Assembly: GCF_030063285.1 (NCBI RefSeq)
Contig: NZ_JASISU010000003.1
Coordinates: 124,001 to 188,000, forward strand
Direction: 5' to 3'
Length of the DNA stretch: 64,000 nucleotides
Source: Pseudarthrobacter sp. PS3-L1
Lineage (GTDB): Bacteria; Actinomycetota; Actinomycetes; Actinomycetales; Micrococcaceae
Part shown: positions 32,386-40,911 of the stretch, piece by piece
How the letters are laid out: the number at the start of each line of letters is the position of its first letter
Numbering within the stretch: position 1 is the stretch's first letter
Position numbers and translations under genes: made by a program
The notes under the pieces: model-generated
Databases searched by the model: none
Seen by the model: the letters and a program-made list of their open reading frames with translations, nothing else
Told to the model about the DNA's origin: nothing

Positions 32386-32550
32386 CCATCCCGAGCGGCC
32401 GAGAGACCTGGATCGATGAAGCCGCAGCAACCCTGGTCACCCGGCGCCCCCAAGGCACGCGGTGATAACAAGGACAACGCCCTGGGAATCCGGATCTGAC
32501 CAATCCTGGAGGGGCGAAACTCCGTAGGGTGCTACTGCCAGGACCGATGG
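32386..32550 (+). promoter_or_regulatory. SAM riboswitch (S-box/SAM-I-like variant) with RBS in its closing stem
   Basis: S-box core: GAGCGGCCGAGAGACCTGG (32393-32411), then GATGAAGCCGCAGCAACC (32415-32432). The P2 stem is GCGGC (32395-32399) with GCCGC (32421-32425). The P3 base is TGGTCA (32434-32439) with TGACCA (32497-32502). J3/4 is GGTGCTAC (32528-32535). The pseudoknot is CCTGG (32407-32411) with CCAGG (32538-32542). P1 is CCATC (32386-32390) with GATGG (32546-32550). The usual P4 hairpin after J3/4 is missing; a GGAG...CTCC hairpin stands before it. GGAG (32549-32552), the ribosome site of the ABC gene, overlaps P1, so SAM binding should block translation. Confidence 0.85.
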
Positions 32551-32559
32551 AGTGATTTC

Positions 32560-33375
32560 ATGACTGCAGTCCTGCCCCACCCCGTTGTTACCGATCGTTC
32601 GTCGGCAGCGCGGGCACTTCCAGTCTCTTTCCGCAGCCTTCGCCGGAGCTTCGGTTCCGGACCCTCAACCCACACTGTCCTGCGGGACGTCACATTCGAC
32701 GTCGCAGCCGGTGAGGTGCTGGCCATCCTTGGTCCCTCGGGTTGCGGAAAGTCCACCCTGCTGCGTGCGACAGCGGGCCTTGATGCGCCAAGTGCCGGAT
32801 CCGTCGTCATCAGGGATACACCCGTTGAAGGCATCGATCCACGCTGCGCTTTCGCCTTCCAGGAACCCCGACTCCTGCCGTGGCACACCCTGCAGGCCAA
32901 CATCGCAATCGGCCTGCCCAAGGGGTCCAGCGCCAAGGAGGGCAAGGCCAAAGTGGCCCGCCTGTTGGACCTTGTGGGACTCTCCCCATTTGCGAAACAC
33001 CGACCGCGCGAAGTCTCCGGCGGCATGGCCCAGCGCGCATCGCTGGCCCGGGCGCTTGCCCGCAATCCCGGGGTGCTGCTGCTTGACGAGCCTTTCGGAG
33101 CGCTGGATGCCCTGACCCGGATCAAGATGCAGGATCTCCTCCTGGACGTCCACCGGGCCGAACCCACCACCGTATTGCTTGTCACCCACGACGTTGACGA
33201 AGCTCTGCAGCTTGCGGACCGGATCATTGTTCTGGGTTCCGACGGCGGCGATTCAGGTGCCACCATCGTCCGCACCATTGAGGTACCCGGCAGCCGGCCC
33301 CGAGACCGAGCGTCAGCCGAACTTGCCAGCCTTCGCGGCTCACTGCTTGCCAGCCTTGGCGTCGGCGCCCACTAA
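32560..33375 (+). CDS. ABC transporter ATP-binding protein, SsuB-like (organosulfur import)
   Basis: A 271-residue ATPase of the nitrate/sulfonate/taurine importer class. Walker A is GPSGCGKST (58-66), the Q loop is in FAFQEPRLLPW, the signature is VSGGMAQR, Walker B is VLLLDEPFGALD, and the switch His is in VTHDVDEA. The ATG at 32560 follows GGAG by 7 nt, and this Shine-Dalgarno lies in the riboswitch stem. It is the first gene of the sulfur operon and pairs with the permease at 34523. Confidence 0.92.
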   Translation: MTAVLPHPVVTDRSSAARALPVSFRSLRRSFGSGPSTHTVLRDVTFDVAAGEVLAILGPSGCGKSTLLRATAGLDAPSAGSVVIRDTPVEGIDPRCAFAFQEPRLLPWHTLQANIAIGLPKGSSAKEGKAKVARLLDLVGLSPFAKHRPREVSGGMAQRASLARALARNPGVLLLDEPFGALDALTRIKMQDLLLDVHRAEPTTVLLVTHDVDEALQLADRIIVLGSDGGDSGATIVRTIEVPGSRPRDRASAELASLRGSLLASLGVGAH

Positions 33376-33491
33376 CACTGGCGCGCTGCAGCCAACCCAC
33401 CCGTTCCACCGGTCACCACAGTGCACTACCGGCGGCTACTCATCTGCCGCCAGCCCCTTATCTCCCCTGATTTCCGCCTAGAAGGACTCCC

Positions 33492-34523
33492 ATGTCGCAT
33501 CCCACACGCTTCTCCCGCCGTTCGTTCCTTGGGGCAGCCGCCCTTGCCTCCGCTGCCAGCCTGGCCCTGACGGGTTGTGTTGCAGGCGAAGGATCCGCAC
33601 AGGCGGCAGCCGGCGGAACGCTGAACATCGACTTCGCCACTTATAACCCGTTGAGCCTGGTCATCAAGGACCAGGGGTGGCTTGAGGCAAGCCTGAAAGA
33701 CCAGGGCGTCACGGTCAACTGGATCCAGTCCGCTGGTTCCAACAAAGCAAATGAGGCACTACGGGCCGGCGCTGTGGATGTCGGCTCCACCGCTGGCTCC
33801 GCCGCCCTCCTTGCCCGGTCCAACGGTTCACCCATCAAGACCATCGACATCTTCTCGCAGCCCGAGTGGTCGGCACTGGTGGTACCGGCGGACTCCCCCA
33901 TCACGTCTGTGGCGGATCTGAAGGGCAAGTCCGTTGCTGCGACAAAGGGCACGGACCCCTACTTCTTCCTGCTCCAGTCCCTGGAGCAGGCCGGGCTGAG
34001 CCCCAGTGACGTAAGCGTGGAGAACATCCAGCACGCAGATGGCCGGACAGCCATGGAAAATGGCTCGGTCCAAGCCTGGGCCGGGCTGGACCCCATCATG
34101 GCTGGAGCAGAGAAAAATGGTGCCAAGCTGATCTATCGCAACCTGGACTTCAACACCTATGGATTCCTGAACGCCAACGAATCCTTCCTGAAGGAGAAGC
34201 CGGAACTGGCCCAGGCCGTGGTGAACGCCTACGAAAAGGCGCGCGCCTGGGCCGCAGAGAACCCCGATCAAACGGCCCAGATCCTGGCTGATGTGGCAGG
34301 CCTGGACCTGGACGTGGCCAAGACAGTGGTGCTTGAGCGCAGCAACCTGGACGTGGACCCCGCTCCCGGAGAGGCCCAGCGCAAGGTGCTCGAAAAAATT
34401 GGCCCCACTTTCGTGGAGACCGGGGACGTCAGTTCCCAGCAGCAAATTGACGACGCCGTTGCCTCTCTCCTTGATGACTCGCTGGTGAAGAAGGCTGATC
34501 CGTCAGCCATTAAGGACTCGTGA
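33492..34523 (+). CDS. ABC substrate-binding lipoprotein, SsuA-like (sulfonate/sulfone)
   Basis: A 343-residue periplasmic-binding-type protein. The N-terminus has a twin-arginine motif (RRSFLG) followed by a lipobox LTGC (about residues 26-29), so it is probably a Tat- or Sec-exported lipoprotein on the outer membrane face. The SsuA/TauA fold shows in EALRAGAVDVGSTAGSAALLA and WSALVVPADSPITSVADLKGKSV. It captures aliphatic sulfonates or related organosulfur. It lies 116 bp after the ATPase gene and overlaps the permease gene by one base (TGATG). Confidence 0.9.
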   Translation: MSHPTRFSRRSFLGAAALASAASLALTGCVAGEGSAQAAAGGTLNIDFATYNPLSLVIKDQGWLEASLKDQGVTVNWIQSAGSNKANEALRAGAVDVGSTAGSAALLARSNGSPIKTIDIFSQPEWSALVVPADSPITSVADLKGKSVAATKGTDPYFFLLQSLEQAGLSPSDVSVENIQHADGRTAMENGSVQAWAGLDPIMAGAEKNGAKLIYRNLDFNTYGFLNANESFLKEKPELAQAVVNAYEKARAWAAENPDQTAQILADVAGLDLDVAKTVVLERSNLDVDPAPGEAQRKVLEKIGPTFVETGDVSSQQQIDDAVASLLDDSLVKKADPSAIKDS

Positions 34524-35413
34524 TGGAGCCCCATCTCACCGGCAACAGCGTTGTGGATGCGCGTGCTGCAGCCGCAGCCACAACAACGGCAGACGCAACC
34601 CAGGCAGGGACCTCCAAGGCCCCTGCTCCAGCTTCGGGATGGTCTCCCGCCGGAGTCCGCTCAAGGAACTGGGCGCGTCTGCCCCTCGGGATGCTACTGC
34701 CTGCAATCGTTCTGGCCGCCTGGCAGATTGCATCCACCGCCGGTGCGTTCAGTCCCGTCCAGCTGCCGTCCCCCGCTATGGTGTTCACCGCAGCTTCAGA
34801 ACTGGTGGCCCGCGGTGAGCTGGGCACGCACATTGCCATCTCCACCCAGCGAGTCCTGATCGGATTCTCCATCGGCGCGGCCCTTGGCCTCTTCCTCGGT
34901 GCCACGGTGGGACTTTCCAGGCTTCCTGATGCGCTGCTTTCCCCGACACTCGGCGCGCTGCGCGCGGTACCCTCCCTGGCATGGGTTCCCCTACTGATCC
35001 TCTGGATGCGGATTGGCGAGGATTCCAAGATCACACTGATCATCATTGGCGCCTTTTTCCCGGTGTTCACCACCGTTTCACTGGCACTGCGCCATGTGGA
35101 CAGAAATCTTGTGGAAGCGGCCCGGGCTTTTGGCCTCAAGGGTGTCCGCCTGCTTACCACAGTGCAGCTACCCGCCGTCGTCCCCTCCGTCTTTTCTGGA
35201 CTGCGGCTGGCACTTGCCCAGGCGTGGCTGTTCCTGGTGGCGGCGGAACTCATTGCCTCCTCCATGGGCCTGGGGTTCCTCCTCACTGATTCACAGAACA
35301 ACGGCCGTACGGATCGGATGTTCCTGGCCATCATCATGTTGGCCGTGATCGGAAAAATCACCGATGCCCTGCTGGGCTTGGCCGAGAAATGGGCTGTGAA
35401 GCGATGGGCTTGA
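34523..35413 (+). CDS. ABC transporter permease, SsuC-like
   Basis: A 296-residue inner-membrane permease with about six membrane helices. The EAA-type loop is RNLVEAARAFGLKGVRLLTTVQLPAVVPSVFSGLRLALAQ, given in family form E-A-A-x3-G. The N-terminal 45 residues are Ala/Thr-rich and cytoplasmic. It starts on the last base of the upstream stop. It forms the importer with the ATPase and binding protein. The next gene overlaps its end by 10 bp. Confidence 0.92.
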   Translation: MEPHLTGNSVVDARAAAAATTTADATQAGTSKAPAPASGWSPAGVRSRNWARLPLGMLLPAIVLAAWQIASTAGAFSPVQLPSPAMVFTAASELVARGELGTHIAISTQRVLIGFSIGAALGLFLGATVGLSRLPDALLSPTLGALRAVPSLAWVPLLILWMRIGEDSKITLIIIGAFFPVFTTVSLALRHVDRNLVEAARAFGLKGVRLLTTVQLPAVVPSVFSGLRLALAQAWLFLVAAELIASSMGLGFLLTDSQNNGRTDRMFLAIIMLAVIGKITDALLGLAEKWAVKRWA

Positions 35414-37443
35414 GCACCACTCAAAACCCTGATGCACCTGCCCGAATTGCGTTCTGGGAGGCGGCTGCGAGGAGGCTGGACTGGGAACAGCCCTGGCACA
35501 CGGCGCACACGTTCACCAAAGCCTCCCGCCTCAGCGGCCCCGAGGTGGCAGCAGATGAAGCCGAGTACTCCGTCCCAGCCATCGAATGGTTTGCCGGTGG
35601 CACCCTGAATGTCGCGTATAACTGCGTGGACCGCCATGTGGTGGCTGGGCGCGGCAACAAGGTTGCGCTGCACTTCGAGGGTGAGCCGGGTGACCGCCGC
35701 AGCATTACCTATGCGGCTCTGCAGCGCGAAGTCTCGAAAGCCGCCAACGCACTGGCCGACCTTGGTATTGGCAAGGGTGACCGCGTGGTGGTCTACCTCC
35801 CCGTGATTCCGGAAACGGTCATCATCACCCTTGCGATAGCCCGGCTTGGCGCCATTCACTCCCTGGTATTTGGCGGCTTCTCGGCAGAAGCACTGAAGTT
35901 CCGGGTAGAGGACACCGATGCCAAGCTCCTGGTGACAACGGATGGCCAGTACCGACGCGGCGTCGCCGTGCCGGTAAAGGACAACGCCGACACGGCAGTT
36001 GCTGGCGAGAACTCGATCGAACATGTCCTGGTGGTCAATCGCACCACGCGCCCGGAAGAACTGAACAGCGTACCCATGACTCCCGGGCGGGACATCTGGT
36101 GGCACGACGTCGTCGATACGGCATCGGCGCAACACACGGCGGAAGCGTTCGACGCCGAGACACCACTGTTCATCATGTACACCTCCGGGACCACAGGTCA
36201 GCCCAAGGGACTTGTCCACACCTCCGGCGGGTACCTCACCCAGGCTTCCTGGAGTTTTGACCACCTCTTCAGCAACCCGGATCCGTCCCTGCGTGCGGAC
36301 GACGTGCACTGGTGCACGGCGGACCTTGCCTGGGTCACGGCCCACACCTATGAAATCTATGGACCGCTCTCCAACGGGGTCACCCAGGTGATCTTCGAGG
36401 GAACTCCCAATACCCCACACCCCGGGCGCCACTTCGAGATCATCGAACGCTACGCCGTCACGCAGTACTACACCGCCCCAACCCTGGTCCGGTCTCTGAT
36501 GGGGTGGTTCCCGGACGGGGTACCGGAAAAGTACGATCTCTCCTCCATCCGCCTGCTGGGAACCGTCGGCGAGGCCGTCAACCCCGAAGCCTGGCGCTGG
36601 CTGCGCGAGAACGTGGGAAACGGGACAGCCCCCATGGTGGACACCTGGTGGCAATCCGAAACCGGCGCCACCATCCTCTCCCCCGCACCCACGGACCCGG
36701 ATTTTAAGCCAGGCTGCGCGGCTCGTCCGCTGCCAGGCGTAAGCGCCAGGATTGTGGACGCCCAAGGTAACACCGTTGCTCCTGGCGTCCCAGGGTTCAT
36801 TGTGGTGGACGGTCTTGGCCCAGCAATGGCCCGGACCGTGTGGGGGAACCCCGCACGGTATCTTTCCTCCTACTGGCGCCAGTACCCCGAGCAGGGATGG
36901 TTCCTGGCCGGTGACGGAGCAAAATACGATGCCGACGGCGACATCTGGATCCTCGGCCGGATCGATGACACCCTCAACGTCTCCGGCCACCTGCTCTCCA
37001 CCATTGAGATCGAGTCGGCGCTGGTCAGCCACCCCGACGTGGTGGAAGCTGGCGTATGTCCAGTGACGGACCCACTGACCGGGCATGCCATCGTCGCATT
37101 TGTGGTCCCCACCCGTTCCCGCCCAGCAGGAACTGGTGTCGCGGAGCCAGCCGGCGTGGGTCCCTCCTTTCTGGCCGAGGAACTACGGACCCACGTTGCA
37201 GCCAGGATTGGGCCGATTGCCAAACCACGCCACGTCGTCGTCGTTCCTGATGTACCCAAGACCCGCAGCGGCAAGATCATGCGCCGGCTCCTTACGCAAC
37301 TATTTGAAGACTCGCCCCTCGGGGACACCACCTCGCTGCAGAACGAGCCGGCGATCGCCGGTATCCAGGATGCGCTCCTGAGCTACCACTCACGCTCCGG
37401 AAAAAGCACACCCCCAAGCACAGCCACCACCGGACAGAAGTAA
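35404..37443 (+). CDS. acetyl-CoA synthetase (AMP-forming)
   Basis: A 679-residue adenylate-forming ligase. The Acs signature is LNVAYNCVDRHV (near residue 75), the P-loop is YTSGTTGQPKG, then TADLAWVTAHTYEIYGPLSNG, WWQSETGA, the hinge GRIDDTLNVSGHLLSTIEIES and the Lys loop TRSGKIMRRLL, whose Lys is the usual acetylation site. It makes acetyl-CoA from acetate and ATP. Its place between organosulfur import and a sulfone monooxygenase is unusual. GHLLST differs from the common GHRLGT, so a related acid is possible. The start is ATG 35404 or 35389. Confidence 0.88.
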   Translation: MGLSTTQNPDAPARIAFWEAAARRLDWEQPWHTAHTFTKASRLSGPEVAADEAEYSVPAIEWFAGGTLNVAYNCVDRHVVAGRGNKVALHFEGEPGDRRSITYAALQREVSKAANALADLGIGKGDRVVVYLPVIPETVIITLAIARLGAIHSLVFGGFSAEALKFRVEDTDAKLLVTTDGQYRRGVAVPVKDNADTAVAGENSIEHVLVVNRTTRPEELNSVPMTPGRDIWWHDVVDTASAQHTAEAFDAETPLFIMYTSGTTGQPKGLVHTSGGYLTQASWSFDHLFSNPDPSLRADDVHWCTADLAWVTAHTYEIYGPLSNGVTQVIFEGTPNTPHPGRHFEIIERYAVTQYYTAPTLVRSLMGWFPDGVPEKYDLSSIRLLGTVGEAVNPEAWRWLRENVGNGTAPMVDTWWQSETGATILSPAPTDPDFKPGCAARPLPGVSARIVDAQGNTVAPGVPGFIVVDGLGPAMARTVWGNPARYLSSYWRQYPEQGWFLAGDGAKYDADGDIWILGRIDDTLNVSGHLLSTIEIESALVSHPDVVEAGVCPVTDPLTGHAIVAFVVPTRSRPAGTGVAEPAGVGPSFLAEELRTHVAARIGPIAKPRHVVVVPDVPKTRSGKIMRRLLTQLFEDSPLGDTTSLQNEPAIAGIQDALLSYHSRSGKSTPPSTATTGQK

Positions 37444-37455
37444 AGGACACCTGCC

Positions 37456-38649
37456 ATGACTGAAGTCAGCCCCGTCGCCCGTCTCGCCGAACCCCTCAAA
37501 TTTGCCTACTGGGTGCCCAACGTCTCCGGCGGCCTGGTGGTCTCCACCATAGAACAGCGCACCAGCTGGGACTTCGACTACAACAAAAAGCTTGCCCGCA
37601 TTGCGGAAAATTCCGGCTTTGACTACGCACTGACCCAGACCCGCTACGCAGCGTCCTACGGTGCGGACAAGCAGCACGAGGCGACCTCATTTTCGCTGGC
37701 GCTGCTGGGAGCTACCGAACGCCTCAAAGTCATTTCCGCCGTACACCCAGGCATGTGGCACCCGGGGGTGCTGGCGAAGTTCATCATCACGGCAGACCAC
37801 ATCTCCAACGGCCGCGCTGCCGTGAACATCGTCTCCGGCTGGCTGAAGTCAGAGTTCGAGAACTTCGGTCTGGAATGGCTCGAACACGACGAACGCTACG
37901 TCCGAACCGAGGAATTCATCCGCGTGCTCCGCGGTCTGTGGACCGAAACCGAGTACAGCCAGGCGGGGAAGTATTACAACATCAATGAGTTCAGCCTGAA
38001 CCCGGCACCGGTAGACGTTCCGGGGCGGGCCCACCCTGAGGTCTTCTTCGGCGGCAACTCCACAGCAGCCCAATCCACTGCTGGCCGCGTGGCTGACTGG
38101 TATTTCTCAAACGGCAAAGACCTGGATGGTTTCCGCGAGAACATCTCTGGCGTCCTGGCGTCATCCACGGACGCAGGCCGGGGTTCAGAGGGCGCACTGC
38201 CAGCACCACGCTTTGGCCTGAACGGATTCGTCATTGCCCGTGATTCCGAGAAGGAGGCCCGCGACACCCTTCGCGAGATTGTGGAAAAAGCCCACCGGCC
38301 CGCCGTCGAGGGCTTCCGTGACGCAGTGCAGGAAGCTGGCGCCTCCACGAAGGATGGCAAGGGCATGTGGGCCGATTCCAGCTTCGAGGACCTGGTCCAG
38401 TACAACGATGGCTTCAGAACCCAGTTAATCGGAACCCCTGAACAGATTGCGGAGCGAATTGTGGAATTCAAAAAGATTGGCGTGAACCTGTTCCTCACGG
38501 GTTACCTGCACTTCCAGGAGGAGGTAGCGGCCTTCGGAACGGACATCCTGCCGATTGTCCGCGACCTTGAGGCGGATCTTGCCCGGAGAAACGGCACCGA
38601 ACTCGACCTCTCTGGCGTCTCCGCAGCCGCGTCGCTGGCGGCCCTCTGA
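37456..38649 (+). CDS. sfnG: SfnG-like dimethylsulfone monooxygenase (LLM flavin family)
   Basis: A 397-residue flavin-dependent luciferase-like monooxygenase. LKFAYWVPNVSGGLVVSTIEQRTSW at its start, VNIVSGWLKSEFENFGLEWLEHDERYVR and KSSFEDLVQYNDGF-type ending (here SSFEDLVQYNDGFRTQLIGTP) are, from memory, the SfnG pattern. SfnG uses FMNH2 and oxygen to split dimethylsulfone to methanesulfinate and formaldehyde. A flavin reductase must come from elsewhere. AAAGGA precedes the ATG at 37456. It touches the metY gene by one base. Confidence 0.87.
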   Translation: MTEVSPVARLAEPLKFAYWVPNVSGGLVVSTIEQRTSWDFDYNKKLARIAENSGFDYALTQTRYAASYGADKQHEATSFSLALLGATERLKVISAVHPGMWHPGVLAKFIITADHISNGRAAVNIVSGWLKSEFENFGLEWLEHDERYVRTEEFIRVLRGLWTETEYSQAGKYYNINEFSLNPAPVDVPGRAHPEVFFGGNSTAAQSTAGRVADWYFSNGKDLDGFRENISGVLASSTDAGRGSEGALPAPRFGLNGFVIARDSEKEARDTLREIVEKAHRPAVEGFRDAVQEAGASTKDGKGMWADSSFEDLVQYNDGFRTQLIGTPEQIAERIVEFKKIGVNLFLTGYLHFQEEVAAFGTDILPIVRDLEADLARRNGTELDLSGVSAAASLAAL

Positions 38650-39992
38650 TGGCGGACCGTACTTTTGGCTTCCGCACCCGGGCACTGCACGCGGGCGGCA
38701 CTCCCGACGCTGAGCACGGCGCCCGTGCCGTCCCGATCTACCAGACCACGTCCTTCGTCTTCAAAGACACCCAGGATGCCGCAAACCTTTTTGCGCTGCA
38801 GAAATACGGCAACATCTACTCCCGGATCGGTAACCCCACCGTGGCGGCATTCGAGGAACGCATCGCGTCCCTCGAAGGCGGTATCGGCGCGGTTGCCACC
38901 GCCTCGGGCATGTCTGCGGAGTTCATTACGTTCGCAGCCCTGACCCAGGCCGGGGACCACCTTGTGGCAGCGTCCCAGCTCTACGGCGGCACGGTGACGC
39001 AACTGGATGTGACACTGCGCCGCTTTGGCGTGGACACCACCTTCGTCGCAGGGACCGAACCTGCCGATTACGCCGCAGCCATCCAGGAAAACACCAAGGC
39101 GATCTTCGTGGAGGTCGTGGCCAACCCGTCCTCGGAGGTCCAGGATCTTGCGGGACTGGCAGCCGTGGCACATGACGCCGGCATCCCCCTGGTGGTGGAT
39201 GCAACACTGAGCACCCCGTACCTGGTGCGTCCGCTTGAGCACGGTGCTGACATCGTGATCCATTCGGCCACCAAGTTCCTGGGTGGCCATGGCACCACCC
39301 TCGGTGGCGTGGTGGTCGAAAGCGGCAGGTTCAACTGGGGCAACGGCAAGTTCCCGGCCATGACCGAACCAGTAGCCTCCTACGGCAATGTTTCGTGGTG
39401 GGAGAACTTTGGCGAGTACGGCTTCCTGACCAAATTGCGTTCGGAGCAGCTGCGCGATATTGGCCCCGCACTGAGCCCCATGTCCGCATTTCAGCTCCTG
39501 CAGGGCGTTGAGACGCTGCCACAGCGCCTCGATGAGCACCTGAAGAATGCACAGGCAGTAGCGGAATGGCTTGAGGCGGATCCCCGCGTTGCGTACGTAA
39601 ACTTTTCCGGGCTTCCCTCCCATCCGCACTACGAGAGGGCGCAGAAGTACCTTCCACTGGGTCCGGGATCCGTCTTCTCGTTTGGTGTCAAGGGTGGCCG
39701 CATCGCCGGGCAGACATTCATAGAATCACTCCAGCTGGCCTCACACCTGGCCAACGTCGGTGACTCGCGGACCCTGGTGATCCACCCGGGCTCCACGACA
39801 CACCAGCAGCTGAATGCAGCGCAACTTGAGACTGCGGGCATTCCGGAGGATCTGGTCAGGATTTCTGTAGGCCTTGAAGATCTTGCGGATATTCTCTGGG
39901 ATCTGGACCAGGCCCTGGAGATTGCGACAGGAACTGGATCCGGGACTTCCGCAGCAGGCCAGGAATCCCTGACGATTGGAGCCACCTCATGA
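38649..39992 (+). CDS. metY: O-acetylhomoserine sulfhydrylase/aminocarboxypropyltransferase
   Basis: A 447-residue PLP enzyme of the Cys/Met metabolism family. TRALHAGGTPDAEHGARAVPIYQTTSF opens it, YSRIGNPTVAAFEERIASLEGG follows, and the PLP lysine is in HSATKFLGGHGTTLGG (near 208). SVGLEDLADILWDLDQAL ends the fold. The length and insertions match MetY, which replaces the acetyl group of O-acetylhomoserine by sulfide or methanethiol, giving homocysteine or methionine plus acetate. It overlaps sfnG by 1 bp and the next gene by 4 bp (ATGA). Confidence 0.92.
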   Translation: MADRTFGFRTRALHAGGTPDAEHGARAVPIYQTTSFVFKDTQDAANLFALQKYGNIYSRIGNPTVAAFEERIASLEGGIGAVATASGMSAEFITFAALTQAGDHLVAASQLYGGTVTQLDVTLRRFGVDTTFVAGTEPADYAAAIQENTKAIFVEVVANPSSEVQDLAGLAAVAHDAGIPLVVDATLSTPYLVRPLEHGADIVIHSATKFLGGHGTTLGGVVVESGRFNWGNGKFPAMTEPVASYGNVSWWENFGEYGFLTKLRSEQLRDIGPALSPMSAFQLLQGVETLPQRLDEHLKNAQAVAEWLEADPRVAYVNFSGLPSHPHYERAQKYLPLGPGSVFSFGVKGGRIAGQTFIESLQLASHLANVGDSRTLVIHPGSTTHQQLNAAQLETAGIPEDLVRISVGLEDLADILWDLDQALEIATGTGSGTSAAGQESLTIGATS

Positions 39993-40483
39993 GCACCGAA
40001 TCCCGAACCTGGACCGGACCGTCTGCTCCTGAGAGACTGCAGCTGCTGCGCCAAGCGAAATCGATCGCCATTGTGGGTGCCTCGGACAAACCTTCGCGGG
40101 CCAGCTACTTTGTATCGACGTACCTCCAGTCGTCGACCAACTACCGGCTCTACTTCGTTAATCCGGTGGTGAAGGAAATCCTGGGTCAGCCCACGTACGC
40201 CTCTTTGGCTGACCTGCCGGAAAGTCCCGATGTAGTGGACGTCTTCCGCAAGGACGCTGACCTGCCCGGCGTCCTTGCGGAAGCAATCGCTGCAGGGGCC
40301 AAAACGCTCTGGCTTCAGCTGGGCTCGTGGAACGAAACAGTGGCAGCCGACGCCGAGGCCGCCGGACTGGACGTGGTGATGGACCGTTGCGTGAAAATTG
40401 AGCATGCCCGTTTCCACGGCGGTCTGCACCTGGCCGGGTTCAACACCGGCGTGATTTCCTCACGGCGCCAGATGCTGGCGTAG
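39989..40483 (+). CDS. CoA-binding protein co-transcribed with metY
   Basis: A 164-residue CoA-binding Rossmann protein: SIAIVGASDKPSRASYFVSTYL, YRLYFVNPVVKEILGQPTYASLADLP, GAKTLWLQLGSWNETVAADAEAAGLDVVMDRCVKIEH. The family is often found right after metY in actinobacteria (from memory). Binding acetyl-CoA or an adduct at the MetY/Acs steps is a guess. It overlaps metY by ATGA. It is a paralogue of the CoA-binding gene at 31788-32216. Confidence 0.9.
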   Translation: MSTESRTWTGPSAPERLQLLRQAKSIAIVGASDKPSRASYFVSTYLQSSTNYRLYFVNPVVKEILGQPTYASLADLPESPDVVDVFRKDADLPGVLAEAIAAGAKTLWLQLGSWNETVAADAEAAGLDVVMDRCVKIEHARFHGGLHLAGFNTGVISSRRQMLA

Positions 40484-40499
40484 GCCCTTAGGACAAAGC

Positions 40500-40539
40500 C
40501 AAGGACCGGGGTCAGCCTGTTGGCTTGCCCCGGTCCTTG
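40500..40539 (+). terminator. terminator of the sulfur operon
   Basis: CAAGGACCGGGG (40500-40511) pairs exactly with CCCCGGTCCTTG (40528-40539). No long T run follows. Confidence 0.75.
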
Positions 40540-40634
40540 CCGTATCCGCTTAGTCTTGAATGCAGGGAACCCATAGGGTCCTCAGCCGTGCAGCCACACC
40601 ATGCGGCCACGTCAAGGACTTTGGAAGGACTGCT

Positions 40635-40901
40635 GTGCCGAAAGATCTGGACCTCAATCTCGGCGGAAAAGAGCTGGTCCTGCACAACAGGTACGAGACC
40701 CTGTCGATCCTCAACGATGTGATGATCGCGCTGTGGTTCATTGCTGGCAGCATTCTGTTCTTCAATGAAAGCTCCACCATCACAGGAACCTGGCTGTTTC
40801 TCGCTGGTTCGGTAGAGCTCCTGATCCGTCCCGTGATCAGGTTAACCAGGAACATCCACCTGACAACAGTTTCGAGGAACGTCAACAGCAACGATTACTG
40901 A
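40635..40901 (+). CDS. YrhK-like membrane protein
   Basis: An 88-residue YrhK-domain protein with two membrane segments (LNDVMIALWFIAGSILFF and WLFLAGSVELLIRPVIRL) after the conserved HNRYETLSI. Function unknown. The GTG at 40635 follows GGAAGGA by 5 nt; an earlier ATG at 40560 would add residues foreign to the family and lacks a Shine-Dalgarno. It is convergent with purA (10-bp gap). Confidence 0.82.
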   Translation: MPKDLDLNLGGKELVLHNRYETLSILNDVMIALWFIAGSILFFNESSTITGTWLFLAGSVELLIRPVIRLTRNIHLTTVSRNVNSNDY

Positions 40902-40911
40902 AGGGAAACTT

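Noticed and set aside
32461..32479. GGTGATAAC as the J3/4 element of the SAM riboswitch.
   Set aside because: The later GGTGCTAC-TGCCAGG fits better, because its CCAGG pairs with the P2 loop and GATGG then closes P1.
34510..37086. An 858-codon open frame on the minus strand opposite the permease and acetyl-CoA synthetase genes.
   Set aside because: High-GC antisense artefact: both plus-strand genes have clear family motifs throughout, and the antisense product has none.
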